Positions 14,499-22,433 of a DNA stretch of 29,869 bases are shown in pieces. Positions within the stretch are counted from its first letter, which is position 1, and each line of letters starts with the position of its first letter. The position numbers and the translations under genes are program-made. The DNA comes from DATFYM01 sp035315065 (GTDB lineage: Bacteria > Acidobacteriota > Terriglobia > UBA7540). The notes below the pieces were generated by a model. That model had not been told where the DNA came from. It searched no databases and was given only the letters and a program-made list of their open reading frames with translations. The stretch spans positions 1 to 29,869 of the forward strand of contig DATFYM010000043.1 in assembly GCA_035315065.1 (NCBI GenBank), in the 5' to 3' direction.

Positions 14499-14543
14499 GA
14501 AATCGAAAATGAAAAATGGAAAATAGAAAAATAGAAAAAGAAA
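14499..14543. repeat. A-rich heptamer array (GAAAAAT type)
   Basis: Units of about 7 bp repeat imperfectly: GAAAATG, AAAAATG, GAAAATA, GAAAAAT, AGAAAAA. There is a single arm with no opposite copy. It lies between the start of the 2Fe-2S subunit gene and the stop codon of the ADOP permease gene. The rest of the gap 14383-14627 shows no gene. Confidence 0.6.
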
Positions 14544-14627
14544 CCGTTCTAGTTTCCCAGGCTAACGATAGACCTCCTTATGATGGCTGAGCTTCACCAC
14601 GATCGCTCCAAGTTCTGGCCCGTCAAC

Positions 14628-17069
14628 TCACTCACAGTGCAGGGCGGTCATGGGTTGCACTTTGGTAGCCCGCCGCGCGGGGATATAGCAGGCGACCAGC
14701 GCCATCACGCACAGCAGAACCGCGACCGCCGCATAAGTGAGGAGGTCAGTCGTGGTGACGCCAAACAAGACCGAGCGCAGAAGTCGGGTGACCGCTAACG
14801 ACACGGCGAGTCCTACGCCCAAGCCGGTGAGCGTCAGGCGAAGGCCCTGCGCCATCACGAGCCGCAGGATGTCCGCGCGCTCGGCTCCCAGCGCCATGCG
14901 AATGCCGATCTCGTGCGTGCGCTGGCGCGTGGAATAAGCCACCACCCCGTAGACCCCGATGCCGGCGAGCGCCAGGGCGAGCAGTCCAAACGAACTGGCG
15001 AAGGTAGCCGCGATCCGCTCAAATATGGTCCCCAACCGCATGCTCGATTGGAGCGTGGCCACATCGTACACCGGCAGGTCGGCATCGAGTTCGCGCACCG
15101 TGCCCTCCACCTTGGAGGCAAACTCCATCGGATCGCCCGGCACGCGCAGGTGAATCACCACCCTATGGGAGGGTCGATAGTCCTGTGCGAGGGGCAGGAA
15201 AATGCAGGGTTGCGCGCTGTAAATCAGCCGGCGATACTTGGCGTTTTTAGCCACTCCCACCACAGTGAACCATTGCCCGTTCATCCGGATTCGTTTGCCC
15301 AAAGCGTCCTGATGCGGCCAATAGCGGTCGACGAACTCCTGGTTGACGATGGCCGCCGGCTGTGACTTTTCGGTGTCTTGAGGAGTAAAGTCACGTCCCG
15401 CGACTATGGGGGTGCGGAGCGTACGGAAGTAATTCGCGCCCACGTCGGCCCGGTCGATTTCCATCGATTCGTGGACTCGGGGAACGTAGCCATCGGGCTG
15501 CACAATGTCGCTGTGGACCGTAAAGCTGAGCGGCGAGAAATCTGCCTCAGTCACGGACTCCACTCCGGGCAGGGCCTGGAGCCGGACCAGCACCTGCCGG
15601 TCGAACTCAGTGCCCGCGCTCCTGGAATAGCGAGCCGTCAGCTCATAGGAAGCCACCAGCACGTGGTTCGGGTCGAAGCCGGGATCCGCCTGCTGCGCCT
15701 TCTGGAGGCTACGAGTGAACAGACCAGCGCAAATCAGGAGGAGAAGCGAGAGGGCGATCTGCGTCACCGCCAGAGCGCTCGCCAGACGCGACCGATGCAG
15801 TCCGCCCGAGACGCTGCTGGCCTCCTCCTTCAGGACCGCCACGGGAGAGAGGCTCGACGAGCGCAGCGCCGGCAGGGTACCGAAAATCACCGCCGCCAAG
15901 ATCGAGATGACCAGCGTAGCCAGAGTCAACCTAACGTCGTAGCGGCCATTGAGCGTGAGCGGAAGAGTGGTGGGCGGAACGAAAGCCCCAAACGACTCCG
16001 CTGTCCATGCGGTCGCCAAGAGGGCGAGTCCGCCGCCCGCCAGGGCCAGCAGCAGACTCTCGATCAGCAACTGGCGCACCAGTCGCCAGCGGCTGGCGCC
16101 CATCGACAACCGAATGGCGAGTTCGCGCCGGCGCGCCACCGAGCGCACCAGCAGGAGATTGGCAACGTTGGCGCAGGCCAGCAACAAGAGTGCCGCCGCC
16201 AAGGCCAGCAGCAGCGGCAGCGTCTTGTACAAATACACGTTGACCCCAAAAGGAGAGCGCCAGAGTGGATCCGTCGTGATCTCGCTCGGACCGCGTTCCA
16301 CGTCGCCGGAGTGCTCGATGATGCGTTGCATCAGCAAATTCAGTTCGGCCTCGGCCTGCCGGGCATTGACTCCTGGTTGCAGCTTCCCCAGCACATTGAG
16401 CCAGAAGGTGCCCCGATCCGCGAGCCGGTTCGCGCCCCACACGGCTTGGTCCATCACCAGGGGAATCCACACGTCCGAGCGCACCCCGCTCACGGTCGCT
16501 TGAAACCCGGGGGGAGCGACCCCGACAATCGTGTAAGGGTGCCAATTGACCTGGATTGTCCTGCCGATCGCGGAAGCGTCGCCGCCGAAGTGGCTCTGCC
16601 ACAGGTCGTAGCCAATCACCACCACCGGCGCCCCTCCCGCCGTCTGCTCCTCTTCCGGGAGGAAGCCGCGGCCAAGGATGGGGCGGACGCCCAGCACGTC
16701 AAAATAATTGGTGGAATTCAGCGTGCCGTAAATGCGCTCCGGCTTGCCCGTGCCGGTGAGGGACATGTAGTCGTGATGATACGCCAGCAGACCCGCAAAA
16801 CTTCGGTTGTGGTCGCGCAGGTCGCGGTAATCGAGATAGGAGAATGGCGGCGTGGGGTGCTCGCTGCGCTCTCCCCTCATCACGGTCACCAGATCGCCGG
16901 TGTGCGAGACACCGGGAATGGGGTTGAGCAAAGTCGAGTTAATCCAACTGAAGATCGTGCTGTTGGCGGCGATGCCCAACGCCAGCGTTATCACCGCCAA
17001 CCCCGGAAGCCCCGGATTCTTCGTCAACACCCGAAGGCCAAAACGCGCGTCCTGGATCCAACCCCCCAT
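14628..17069 (-). CDS. ADOP-type MacB/FtsX-like permease, full length
   Basis: This gene encodes 813 aa from an ATG at 17069 (MGGWIQDARFGLRVLTKNPG); a TTG at 17096 is less likely. It has the duplicated layout of acidobacterial orphan permeases: helix 1 (LAVITLALGIAANSTIFSW), a MacB-type periplasmic domain to about residue 250, three FtsX helices (LLLACANVANLLLVRS and following), a linker helix (ALSLLLLICAGLFTRSL), a second periplasmic domain, and three FtsX helices ending VACYIPARRATKVQP. The motifs RRRELAIRLSMGASRWRLVR and RTHEIGIRMALGAERADILR start the two FtsX blocks. No ATPase gene lies beside it, hence 'orphan'. The transported substrate is unknown; MacB relatives work as mechanotransmitters on periplasmic substrates. 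Confidence 0.92.
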   Translation of the reverse strand: MGGWIQDARFGLRVLTKNPGLPGLAVITLALGIAANSTIFSWINSTLLNPIPGVSHTGDLVTVMRGERSEHPTPPFSYLDYRDLRDHNRSFAGLLAYHHDYMSLTGTGKPERIYGTLNSTNYFDVLGVRPILGRGFLPEEEQTAGGAPVVVIGYDLWQSHFGGDASAIGRTIQVNWHPYTIVGVAPPGFQATVSGVRSDVWIPLVMDQAVWGANRLADRGTFWLNVLGKLQPGVNARQAEAELNLLMQRIIEHSGDVERGPSEITTDPLWRSPFGVNVYLYKTLPLLLALAAALLLLACANVANLLLVRSVARRRELAIRLSMGASRWRLVRQLLIESLLLALAGGGLALLATAWTAESFGAFVPPTTLPLTLNGRYDVRLTLATLVISILAAVIFGTLPALRSSSLSPVAVLKEEASSVSGGLHRSRLASALAVTQIALSLLLLICAGLFTRSLQKAQQADPGFDPNHVLVASYELTARYSRSAGTEFDRQVLVRLQALPGVESVTEADFSPLSFTVHSDIVQPDGYVPRVHESMEIDRADVGANYFRTLRTPIVAGRDFTPQDTEKSQPAAIVNQEFVDRYWPHQDALGKRIRMNGQWFTVVGVAKNAKYRRLIYSAQPCIFLPLAQDYRPSHRVVIHLRVPGDPMEFASKVEGTVRELDADLPVYDVATLQSSMRLGTIFERIAATFASSFGLLALALAGIGVYGVVAYSTRQRTHEIGIRMALGAERADILRLVMAQGLRLTLTGLGVGLAVSLAVTRLLRSVLFGVTTTDLLTYAAVAVLLCVMALVACYIPARRATKVQPMTALHCE

Positions 17070-17123
17070 CACCCGCCTCGCGGGCCGCAGCGACAAATTC
17101 TTCGCAGAGGTCCACTACTATGA

Positions 17124-17357
17124 TCAGCGATGTCGCGGCTCCGCGTCGGTGACTGTCATCACAAGTCGAGACCTATAGGCCCCCAATGCGGGGTCGTCGC
17201 TACCCCCTGCCCAGGTGCTCCAGTGCTGGATGAATTCCTTGGAGTGAAACTTGGCGGCGACCGCGGCGCTCAACTTCTCGAGTTCACCCATGAGTTCTTC
17301 ATCCACGGTGGTGAAGTTGAAGCACGCTTCGTGCGAGACCCGAGCGCGCTGAGCCAT
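17124..17357 (-). CDS. Small hypothetical protein
   Basis: This gene encodes 77 aa from an ATG at 17357 (MAQRARVSHEACFNFTTVDE), 8 bp after the stop codon of the large BNR-repeat gene on the same strand. The sequence is soluble and helical (ELEKLSAAVAAKFHSKEFIQHW), with an aromatic and acidic tail. Codon use resembles neighbouring genes, with GC-rich third positions, which supports coding. No clear ribosome-binding site is visible, so it may depend on translation of the upstream gene. I do not recognise a family. It lies 54 bp upstream of the ADOP permease start and could be co-transcribed with it. Confidence 0.45.
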   Translation of the reverse strand: MAQRARVSHEACFNFTTVDEELMGELEKLSAAVAAKFHSKEFIQHWSTWAGGSDDPALGAYRSRLVMTVTDAEPRHR

Positions 17358-17365
17358 TCATCATG

Positions 17366-20300
17366 CTAACGCTGCTCTGAGGCGCCGGGCGGCTCGATCG
17401 TCACCGCCGGCAGATTTGCCTGCTTCAGTTGCGTATTCAGCTTGGGCAGGTCCTCATTTTGGAGCGCCGTCCAGCGGGCCAGCAGGCCGGCCAGAGCCTT
17501 CTGCCGATCGGCCACGGCGGCGGCGGTCTGGGTGGTGGGGGCGACGTCGGCCCCCTGCAACCTCGCCAGGAGCGAGCCCAGCGTGCCGCGAATGCTGTTT
17601 AAGGTTTCGGGCCCGCCGCCGCCACCGAACCTGCCGAAACCGCGCGACTCGGCCCCCACGAGGGCCTCAGCTTTCTTGTCGAGAGCCGCCACGGCGTCCG
17701 CTAGCGGACCCGCCAAAGCTTGCCCGGCGTTCTTCTGAAGTTGTTGCAGCAGCTTGCGCAGCCCGCGGGCCTGCCGGGCCGCCGCCGCGGCTCTCATCTC
17801 GCCCTCATACATTTGCATGGACAGCATGAACTGCTGCTCGAGGCCGGAAGCCGGCGTCTTCACCCGCGGGTCCATCTTTACGGTCAGGGTTTGGGTGGTA
17901 GCGTGGCCGTCGATCGTTAGCCTAACTGTGTAGGCTCCTGGCATCGCCCAGGGGCCGGTGGGGGCCGGCGCCGTATCGTGAGCCACCGCCTCCATCGGGT
18001 AATTGGCCGGCGATCCGGGCACGGGCGAATAGTGCAGGTCCCACAGGAAGCGATGCATTCCGGGCGAAGAGGAGAGCGCCTGAAATGGCCTCACCCAGTA
18101 CGTCGGAATGGCGAGCTTGGGATCGATCTCCGGCACCGGGTCCGCGCTCGAGTAGCGACGCACCAGCTTGCCGGTGTGGTCGAGAATCTCCAGCGTCACC
18201 GGCCCTGACGGCGCGGACTTCAGAGCGTAGTTAATAATGGCGCCCTCCGGGGGATTCTGTGCCGACGGCTCGTCGGGCGGCAATGGAGTATCGGTGTTGG
18301 TGTCCCAGCGCACGCGCATGGCAACCTGGGGGCGGAAGAGAGTGTCGTCCGCGCCCATAGTCTGACCATCGAATTGGCGCAGCGGAGTGATGTCGTCGAG
18401 AATCCAGAACCCGCGGCCGTGCGTGGCGGCAATGAGATCGTCACCCTTGATCTGAAGATCGCGCACCGAAGTGGCCGGCATGTTCAGCCGCAGCGATTGC
18501 CAGTGATCGCCGTCGTCGAAGGAAACAAACACCTGGCGCTCCGTCCCCGCGAACAGCAACCCCTTGCGCTTGGGGTCCTCGCGCACCACGTCCACCGGTG
18601 CCCCGTCGGGAATCCCGCTTACGATTTCGGTCCACGTCTTGCCTCCGTCGTGGGTGCGAAGGATATGCGGGCGCATGTCGTCGAGGCGAAGGGTGTTGAT
18701 GGCCGCGTATGCGGTGGAGGCGTCGAAGTGGCCGGCGTCAAGAATGGAAACCTTGGCCCAAGGCTTGAGTTCGGGTGGCGTGACGTCTTTCCAGGTTTTG
18801 CCGCCGTCGGTGGTGACGTGAATCAGCCCGTCGTCGGTGCCGGCCCAGATGCGATTGATGTCGAGAGGCGAGGGCGCCACGGCGTAGATGACGCCACGCT
18901 GGGTCGGTTTGGCGGAAGGCTCGTCGTGATACTTGCCCACGCTTGCCGGCACCTCCCAGGTCTTGCGCGTGAGGTCGGGACTGATCTTGAGCCAGTTCTG
19001 GCCGCCGTCGCGCGTCTTCCACAGCGTGTTGGAGGCGAAGTAAAGCGTGTGCGGATCGGCGGGCGAGAACACCACCGGCTCCGTGCGCACCACGCGATAG
19101 TCGGGACCGCGCAGCGGCTGGGGCGAAACGTCCACGGTCTGGTCCGTCCGCCAGTCAAAGCGGGTGATCTTGCCGCCATAGACGAGGTTGGAGTCGAGCG
19201 GGTCGGGGGCGACGTAGCCGTATTCCTCGGCGCCCACCGGCAGCCACTCGCGCATGGTGATCTCACCCCAATCGCCGCGGCTTGCGACGCACGCTGAGCC
19301 GCTCTCCTGCTGGCCGCCGCACACGTGGTAGGGGAAGGCGTTGTCGGCGCCCACGTGGTACATCTGGGCCGTGGGCTGGTTGTACCACGAACTCCAGCTC
19401 TGGCCGCCGTTCACGGTGATGATGGCACCCTGATCGCTGACGATCAGAATGATGTCGGGGTTATTGGGGTTGATCCAGATGTTCTGATAGTCGTCGCCGC
19501 CCGGCGCGCCGCGAATGCCGGTCCAGGTCTTGCCGCCGTCGGTGGACTTCCACGTGACGATGCTGGCTGAGTAGACGATATCGGGATTCCTGGGATCGAC
19601 CTTGGGCACCGGAAGGTCGCCGCCGCCGATTCGCGTCGCGGGACGGGAATCGTCGGTCGCCTTGTTCCAACTCTCACCAGCATCGTCGGACCGGTAAATG
19701 CCGAGGCTGCCGCCACCGAATCCAGCCGATGGGCCGCCCGATTGACCGCCAGGTTGAACGACCGGCTGGTAGGCCACCGTCGCATAGATGCGGTTGGGGT
19801 CGCTGGGCGCGATAGCCACATTGATCTGTACCAATCCTTCCGGCAAATCCTTGCCGAGCTGATGCCACGTCGTGCCGCCGTCGGTAGATTTGAAGAGGCC
19901 GCCGTTCGTACCGGCCCAGGCGGAGTTCTCCCACGGACCTTCCCGCCCCTCCCACAGCGAGGCATAAGCCACGTTGGGATTGGACGGGTCAAGCTCCACG
20001 TCGGAACCGCCGGTGTTCTCGTCCTTGTAGAGTACCTTCTCAAAGGTCTGGCCGCCGTCGGTGGAGCGGTAAATCCCGCGCTCCGGGTTGGGGCCGTAGG
20101 GATGGCCGAGCACGGCGACGAACAGCCGGTTGGGGTCGTGCGGATCGATCGCGATCTGGGGGATCTGCTGACCGTCCCTGAGACCCAAGTGAGTCCACGT
20201 GTGGCCGGCGTCAGTGGACTTGTAAATGCCATCGCCGGTGGAGAGGTCCGGCCGATGCAAGCCCTCGCCGCTGGCCACATAAATAATGTTCGGGTCCGAG

Positions 20301-20635
20301 GGCGCCACGGCGAGGGCGCCGATGGAGCCAGTCGGCTCGTGATCGAAAATCGGCGTCCACGTCCGGCCGTAGTCGTCGGTTTTCCAAACGCCGCCGTTGC
20401 ACACGCCGATGTAGAAGACGCTGGGCTGGCTCGGCACCCCGGCCACGCCCCGCGTCCGGCCGCCCCGCAGCGGCCCGATCTCGCGCCAGCGCATCTCCTG
20501 GTACAGGCTCTCCGGATACTCCTGCGCCGAAGCCGTCGCGGTGTAGCCACCAGCGACTCCGACCGTCGCCAGCCCGATTAATACCAGCGCCTGCCGCAAA
20601 GCGACCCGCCTCAGAGTTCGATCATGAAAGTCCAT
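17366..20635 (-). CDS. Large secreted BNR/Asp-box repeat protein (sortilin VPS10-like)
   Basis: This gene encodes 1,089 aa from an ATG at 20635 with GGGAGGTG 5 nt upstream. A signal peptide ends near ATASAQEYPE (residue about 38). About ten Asp-box turns (S/T-x-D-x-G-x-T/S-W) follow, for example KTDDYGRTWT, KSTDAGHTWT, RSTDGGQTFE, KSTDGGTTWH, KSTDGGKTWT and RTHDGGKTWT. These mark one or two large beta-propellers covering roughly residues 45-750. The C-terminal third has a beta-sandwich (PGAYTVRLTIDGHATTQTLT) and a helical Ala/Gln-rich end. Proteins of this build are common in acidobacteria and are annotated as glycosyl hydrolase or sortilin-like. The catalytic residues of a xyloglucanase cannot be confirmed here. 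It is probably periplasmic or surface-exposed. Confidence 0.88.
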   Translation of the reverse strand: MDFHDRTLRRVALRQALVLIGLATVGVAGGYTATASAQEYPESLYQEMRWREIGPLRGGRTRGVAGVPSQPSVFYIGVCNGGVWKTDDYGRTWTPIFDHEPTGSIGALAVAPSDPNIIYVASGEGLHRPDLSTGDGIYKSTDAGHTWTHLGLRDGQQIPQIAIDPHDPNRLFVAVLGHPYGPNPERGIYRSTDGGQTFEKVLYKDENTGGSDVELDPSNPNVAYASLWEGREGPWENSAWAGTNGGLFKSTDGGTTWHQLGKDLPEGLVQINVAIAPSDPNRIYATVAYQPVVQPGGQSGGPSAGFGGGSLGIYRSDDAGESWNKATDDSRPATRIGGGDLPVPKVDPRNPDIVYSASIVTWKSTDGGKTWTGIRGAPGGDDYQNIWINPNNPDIILIVSDQGAIITVNGGQSWSSWYNQPTAQMYHVGADNAFPYHVCGGQQESGSACVASRGDWGEITMREWLPVGAEEYGYVAPDPLDSNLVYGGKITRFDWRTDQTVDVSPQPLRGPDYRVVRTEPVVFSPADPHTLYFASNTLWKTRDGGQNWLKISPDLTRKTWEVPASVGKYHDEPSAKPTQRGVIYAVAPSPLDINRIWAGTDDGLIHVTTDGGKTWKDVTPPELKPWAKVSILDAGHFDASTAYAAINTLRLDDMRPHILRTHDGGKTWTEIVSGIPDGAPVDVVREDPKRKGLLFAGTERQVFVSFDDGDHWQSLRLNMPATSVRDLQIKGDDLIAATHGRGFWILDDITPLRQFDGQTMGADDTLFRPQVAMRVRWDTNTDTPLPPDEPSAQNPPEGAIINYALKSAPSGPVTLEILDHTGKLVRRYSSADPVPEIDPKLAIPTYWVRPFQALSSSPGMHRFLWDLHYSPVPGSPANYPMEAVAHDTAPAPTGPWAMPGAYTVRLTIDGHATTQTLTVKMDPRVKTPASGLEQQFMLSMQMYEGEMRAAAAARQARGLRKLLQQLQKNAGQALAGPLADAVAALDKKAEALVGAESRGFGRFGGGGGPETLNSIRGTLGSLLARLQGADVAPTTQTAAAVADRQKALAGLLARWTALQNEDLPKLNTQLKQANLPAVTIEPPGASEQR

Positions 20636-20697
20636 TGCCCACCTCCCCAAGGCGGCAACTATAACACCGATCTGGGGCCGCTACGACCACGGAGAAG

Positions 20698-20780
20698 AAT
20701 TGACGATTGACGATTGGAAGACCACGACTGGCTTGCGTCTTGTCTTACAAGCCGCAATCGGCAATCGTCAATCGGCAATT
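20698..20780. repeat. Inverted heptamer array (TTGACGA/CAATCGT type)
   Basis: The left array (20698-20717) reads TTGACGA, TTGACGA, TTGG. The right array (20755-20780) reads CAATCGG, CAATCGT, CAATCGG, CAATT. The unit is the same as at 6498-6530. The stop codon of the KSTGP gene (20768-20770) lies inside the right arm, so the last residues of that protein are repeat-derived. Confidence 0.85.
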
Positions 20781-21568
20781 TCCCCACCACCGGGGCCGAA
20801 AAGCACGGCCCGAAGCCGCGCCAAAATGGACCCCAGCCCACCCGACTTCGGCGGGGGTGCCGTTGCTGATTCGGGGGCCCTGCCCTGCGAAATGCCGCCG
20901 TGGCTAGGCTGAGCGCCCTCCGGCTCCATGCGATTACTGTTCCCTGTCCCCTGCTCCCTATTCTCTGTTCGGGGGTTCCCCCATAAACGCTGGTACTCCC
21001 ATAAGCCTGGTCGCCTCATCCGGTAGACCCGGTGCCGCAGCTTATCTTGCAGCGCCTCGCCTATCGTTGGCACGTTCGCCGGGAGGATGCCGGCCAGCGC
21101 TTCCAGCTTCCTGGCGAGGGTCCAGTAGCGTTTTCGCTGCACCCAGTAGGCGATCCCGATCCGCCGGTGCTCGTCCACCATTCGAAACAGCAATCGGCGC
21201 GTTGGCAACGGTCCCGATCTCTTAGAAAATTTGCCCAATCGCGGCTTCCTTCCATTCACCCCCGCTGCCCGCGCCAGCAGCCAAACCTTGGCCGCAAACT
21301 GGTCCAACTGCCTTGTCTGCGCCGGCGCGGTAGCGGCCGGAAACGCCGACCCGATCTCTCCCCGGACCTTTTGGTAGAGTGCCGCCCCGCCTTGATCGCC
21401 CGCCGCCGTCAGCTTCTCCGGGAGCCGCTTGGCGTAGCGTCCGTGCTTCAGGGCGTTCATGCAAGAGCGTGCCTTGCCTCGGGCGGTGCGAGGTCCAGTC
21501 GATTTGAGGGCGTTGCGGCGGTTGGCCGCCAGAAATGCTTCGGTCCGAGTCGGTGACTTACGCAGCAT
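20768..21568 (-). CDS. KSTGP-motif protein of unknown function (second copy)
   Basis: This gene encodes 266 aa from an ATG at 21568 with AAGGAGG 5 nt upstream. Residues 14-26 read AANRRNALKSTGP, followed by RTARGK and NALKHGRYAKRL, the conserved N-terminal block shared with the gene at 1-269. The middle (about 55-195) is helical and rich in Arg/Leu, with AYWVQRKRYWTLARKLEALAG. Residues about 200-211 (TENREQGTGNSN) are the translation of a heptamer array inside the gene, and the stop codon falls in a second array, so the C-terminal third looks repeat-built. The function is unknown. The conserved basic block could bind nucleic acid (inference). The AT-rich region 21600-21660 upstream probably holds its promoter. 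Confidence 0.7.
   Translation of the reverse strand: MLRKSPTRTEAFLAANRRNALKSTGPRTARGKARSCMNALKHGRYAKRLPEKLTAAGDQGGAALYQKVRGEIGSAFPAATAPAQTRQLDQFAAKVWLLARAAGVNGRKPRLGKFSKRSGPLPTRRLLFRMVDEHRRIGIAYWVQRKRYWTLARKLEALAGILPANVPTIGEALQDKLRHRVYRMRRPGLWEYQRLWGNPRTENREQGTGNSNRMEPEGAQPSHGGISQGRAPESATAPPPKSGGLGSILARLRAVLFGPGGGEIAD
20936..20970. repeat. Heptamer array inside the KSTGP gene
   Basis: On the plus strand, units with a 7-bp period run TTCCCTG, TCCCCTG, CTCCCTA, TTCTCTG. They lie within codons of the minus-strand gene at 20768-21568 and are translated as RTENREQGTGNSN. There is a single arm. The unit resembles the array at 9918-9991. Confidence 0.7.
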
Positions 21569-21755
21569 AAAATCCTCCTTAATTCTTCTTAATTCCTGGT
21601 CCGACGACACTCTAGCTTAATATAGTATGAGTTATGTGTCAATAGAGTACCAATTGAAAGGTTAGCCTTACCTGTCCTGTCGGTTTGTTGGAACACTGTC
21701 TTGACGAAGAGGCGTGCGGCGCTGTACGGTGGAGATGGCCCTGAAAGGAGAGCCC

Positions 21756-22007
21756 GTGACGATGACCGTTGACATCACACCCGAGGTTGAGGCCGCGCTC
21801 GCGCGTCAAGCCGCCGCCCAAGGCCGCGCGGTCGAGGCTTATGCCGCGAGCCTGCTGGAAGAGGCCGTCCGCATTCCGCTGGCGCATCCGTCGGCCGAGC
21901 ATCCGTCGCCGCCGGTCAAGGATATGGTTGAACTCTTCGCTCCGCTGCGCGGGCTCAACCTGAATTTTGAGCGCGACAGGGACACCGGCCGGGACATCGA
22001 TCTGTGA
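21756..22007 (+). CDS. Antitoxin of a VapBC-like pair
   Basis: This gene encodes 83 aa from a GTG at 21756, chosen because AAAGGAG (21744-21750) lies 5 nt upstream; an ATG at 21762 is also possible. The core MTVDITPEVEAALARQAAAQ, with AVEAYAASLLEEAV after it, looks like a ribbon-helix-helix DNA-binding unit: a beta strand (TVDITPE) followed by two helices. The C-terminal tail (MVELFAPLRGLNLNFERDRD) would bind the PIN toxin. Its TGA overlaps the toxin GTG start by four bases (GTGA), which couples the two. It is likely self-regulating. The gene looks intact although its toxin partner is frameshifted. Confidence 0.75.
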   Translation: MTMTVDITPEVEAALARQAAAQGRAVEAYAASLLEEAVRIPLAHPSAEHPSPPVKDMVELFAPLRGLNLNFERDRDTGRDIDL

Positions 22008-22249
22008 AGGGATACTTGGTCGACACCAACGTTCCGTCGGAGCTGACCCGCGACATCCCAGATGCGCGCGTGACGGCCTTTCTCAGGAACGCCGGGAAAG
22101 AGAGCGTCTTCCTCAGCGTTCTGACCCTCGGCGAAATCTGGAAGTGCATCGACATGCTTCCTGCCGGTCAGAAGCGGAAGGCGCTGCAGGACTGGCTCGA
22201 TTCGCGATGTGCGTTCCTGGTACGCCGGACGGATTCTCCCTGTCACTGA
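22004..22249 (+). pseudogene. VapC-like PIN toxin, N-terminal half (frameshifted)
   Basis: The frame starts at GTG 22004 (MKGYLVDTNVPSELTRDIPD). It keeps PIN residues D7 (VDTN) and E44 (LGEIWK) and then runs out of frame at DWLDSR, ending at 22249. Removing one C at 22205 would give DWLDSDVRSWYAGRILPV and continue into the C-terminal half at 22209-22433. PIN toxins of this type are about 140 aa RNases, matching the joined length. As it stands the toxin lacks its last two acidic residues and should be inactive, unless the extra base is a sequencing error or is bypassed. Confidence 0.75.
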
Positions 22250-22433
22250 ACCCATAGCCGAGCGTTGGGGCCATCTGGCCGCCGCCGCAAAACAACGCGG
22301 AATCGCGGTGGCGGTTGTGGACGCCGTCATCGCCGCTACGGCCCTTGAACACGACCTCACGCTCGTGACCCGCAACGTGAAGGACTTTGCCGGTCTCGGC
22401 GTAGTTCTTCTCAACCCCTGGGACGCGGTATGA
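22209..22433 (+). pseudogene. VapC-like PIN toxin, C-terminal half (frameshifted)
   Basis: This frame reads RSWYAGRILPVTEPIAERWG, then VVDAVIAATALEHDLTLVTR and NVKDFAGLGV, ending NPWDAV at 22433. The Asp in VVDAVIAATA and the TRNVKDF segment are the third and fourth active-site regions of PIN toxins. The apparent GTG start at 22209 lacks a ribosome-binding site, so this is the tail of the toxin that begins at 22004, not a separate gene. No other damage is visible, which suggests a recent event. Confidence 0.75.

Noticed and set aside
15378..17123. Open frame of 581 codons on the plus strand
   Set aside because: It is exactly antisense to the ADOP permease, whose frame has clear family motifs. 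Its protein is Arg/Gln/His-rich, as expected for the opposite strand of GC-rich coding DNA.
18374..19297. Open frame of 307 codons on the plus strand
   Set aside because: It is antisense to the BNR-repeat protein, whose Asp-box motifs run through the same region.
3388..20970. CRISPR-like nature of the short repeated arrays
   Set aside because: Units are 7-9 bp with no spacers between them and arms are inverted; there are no cas genes.
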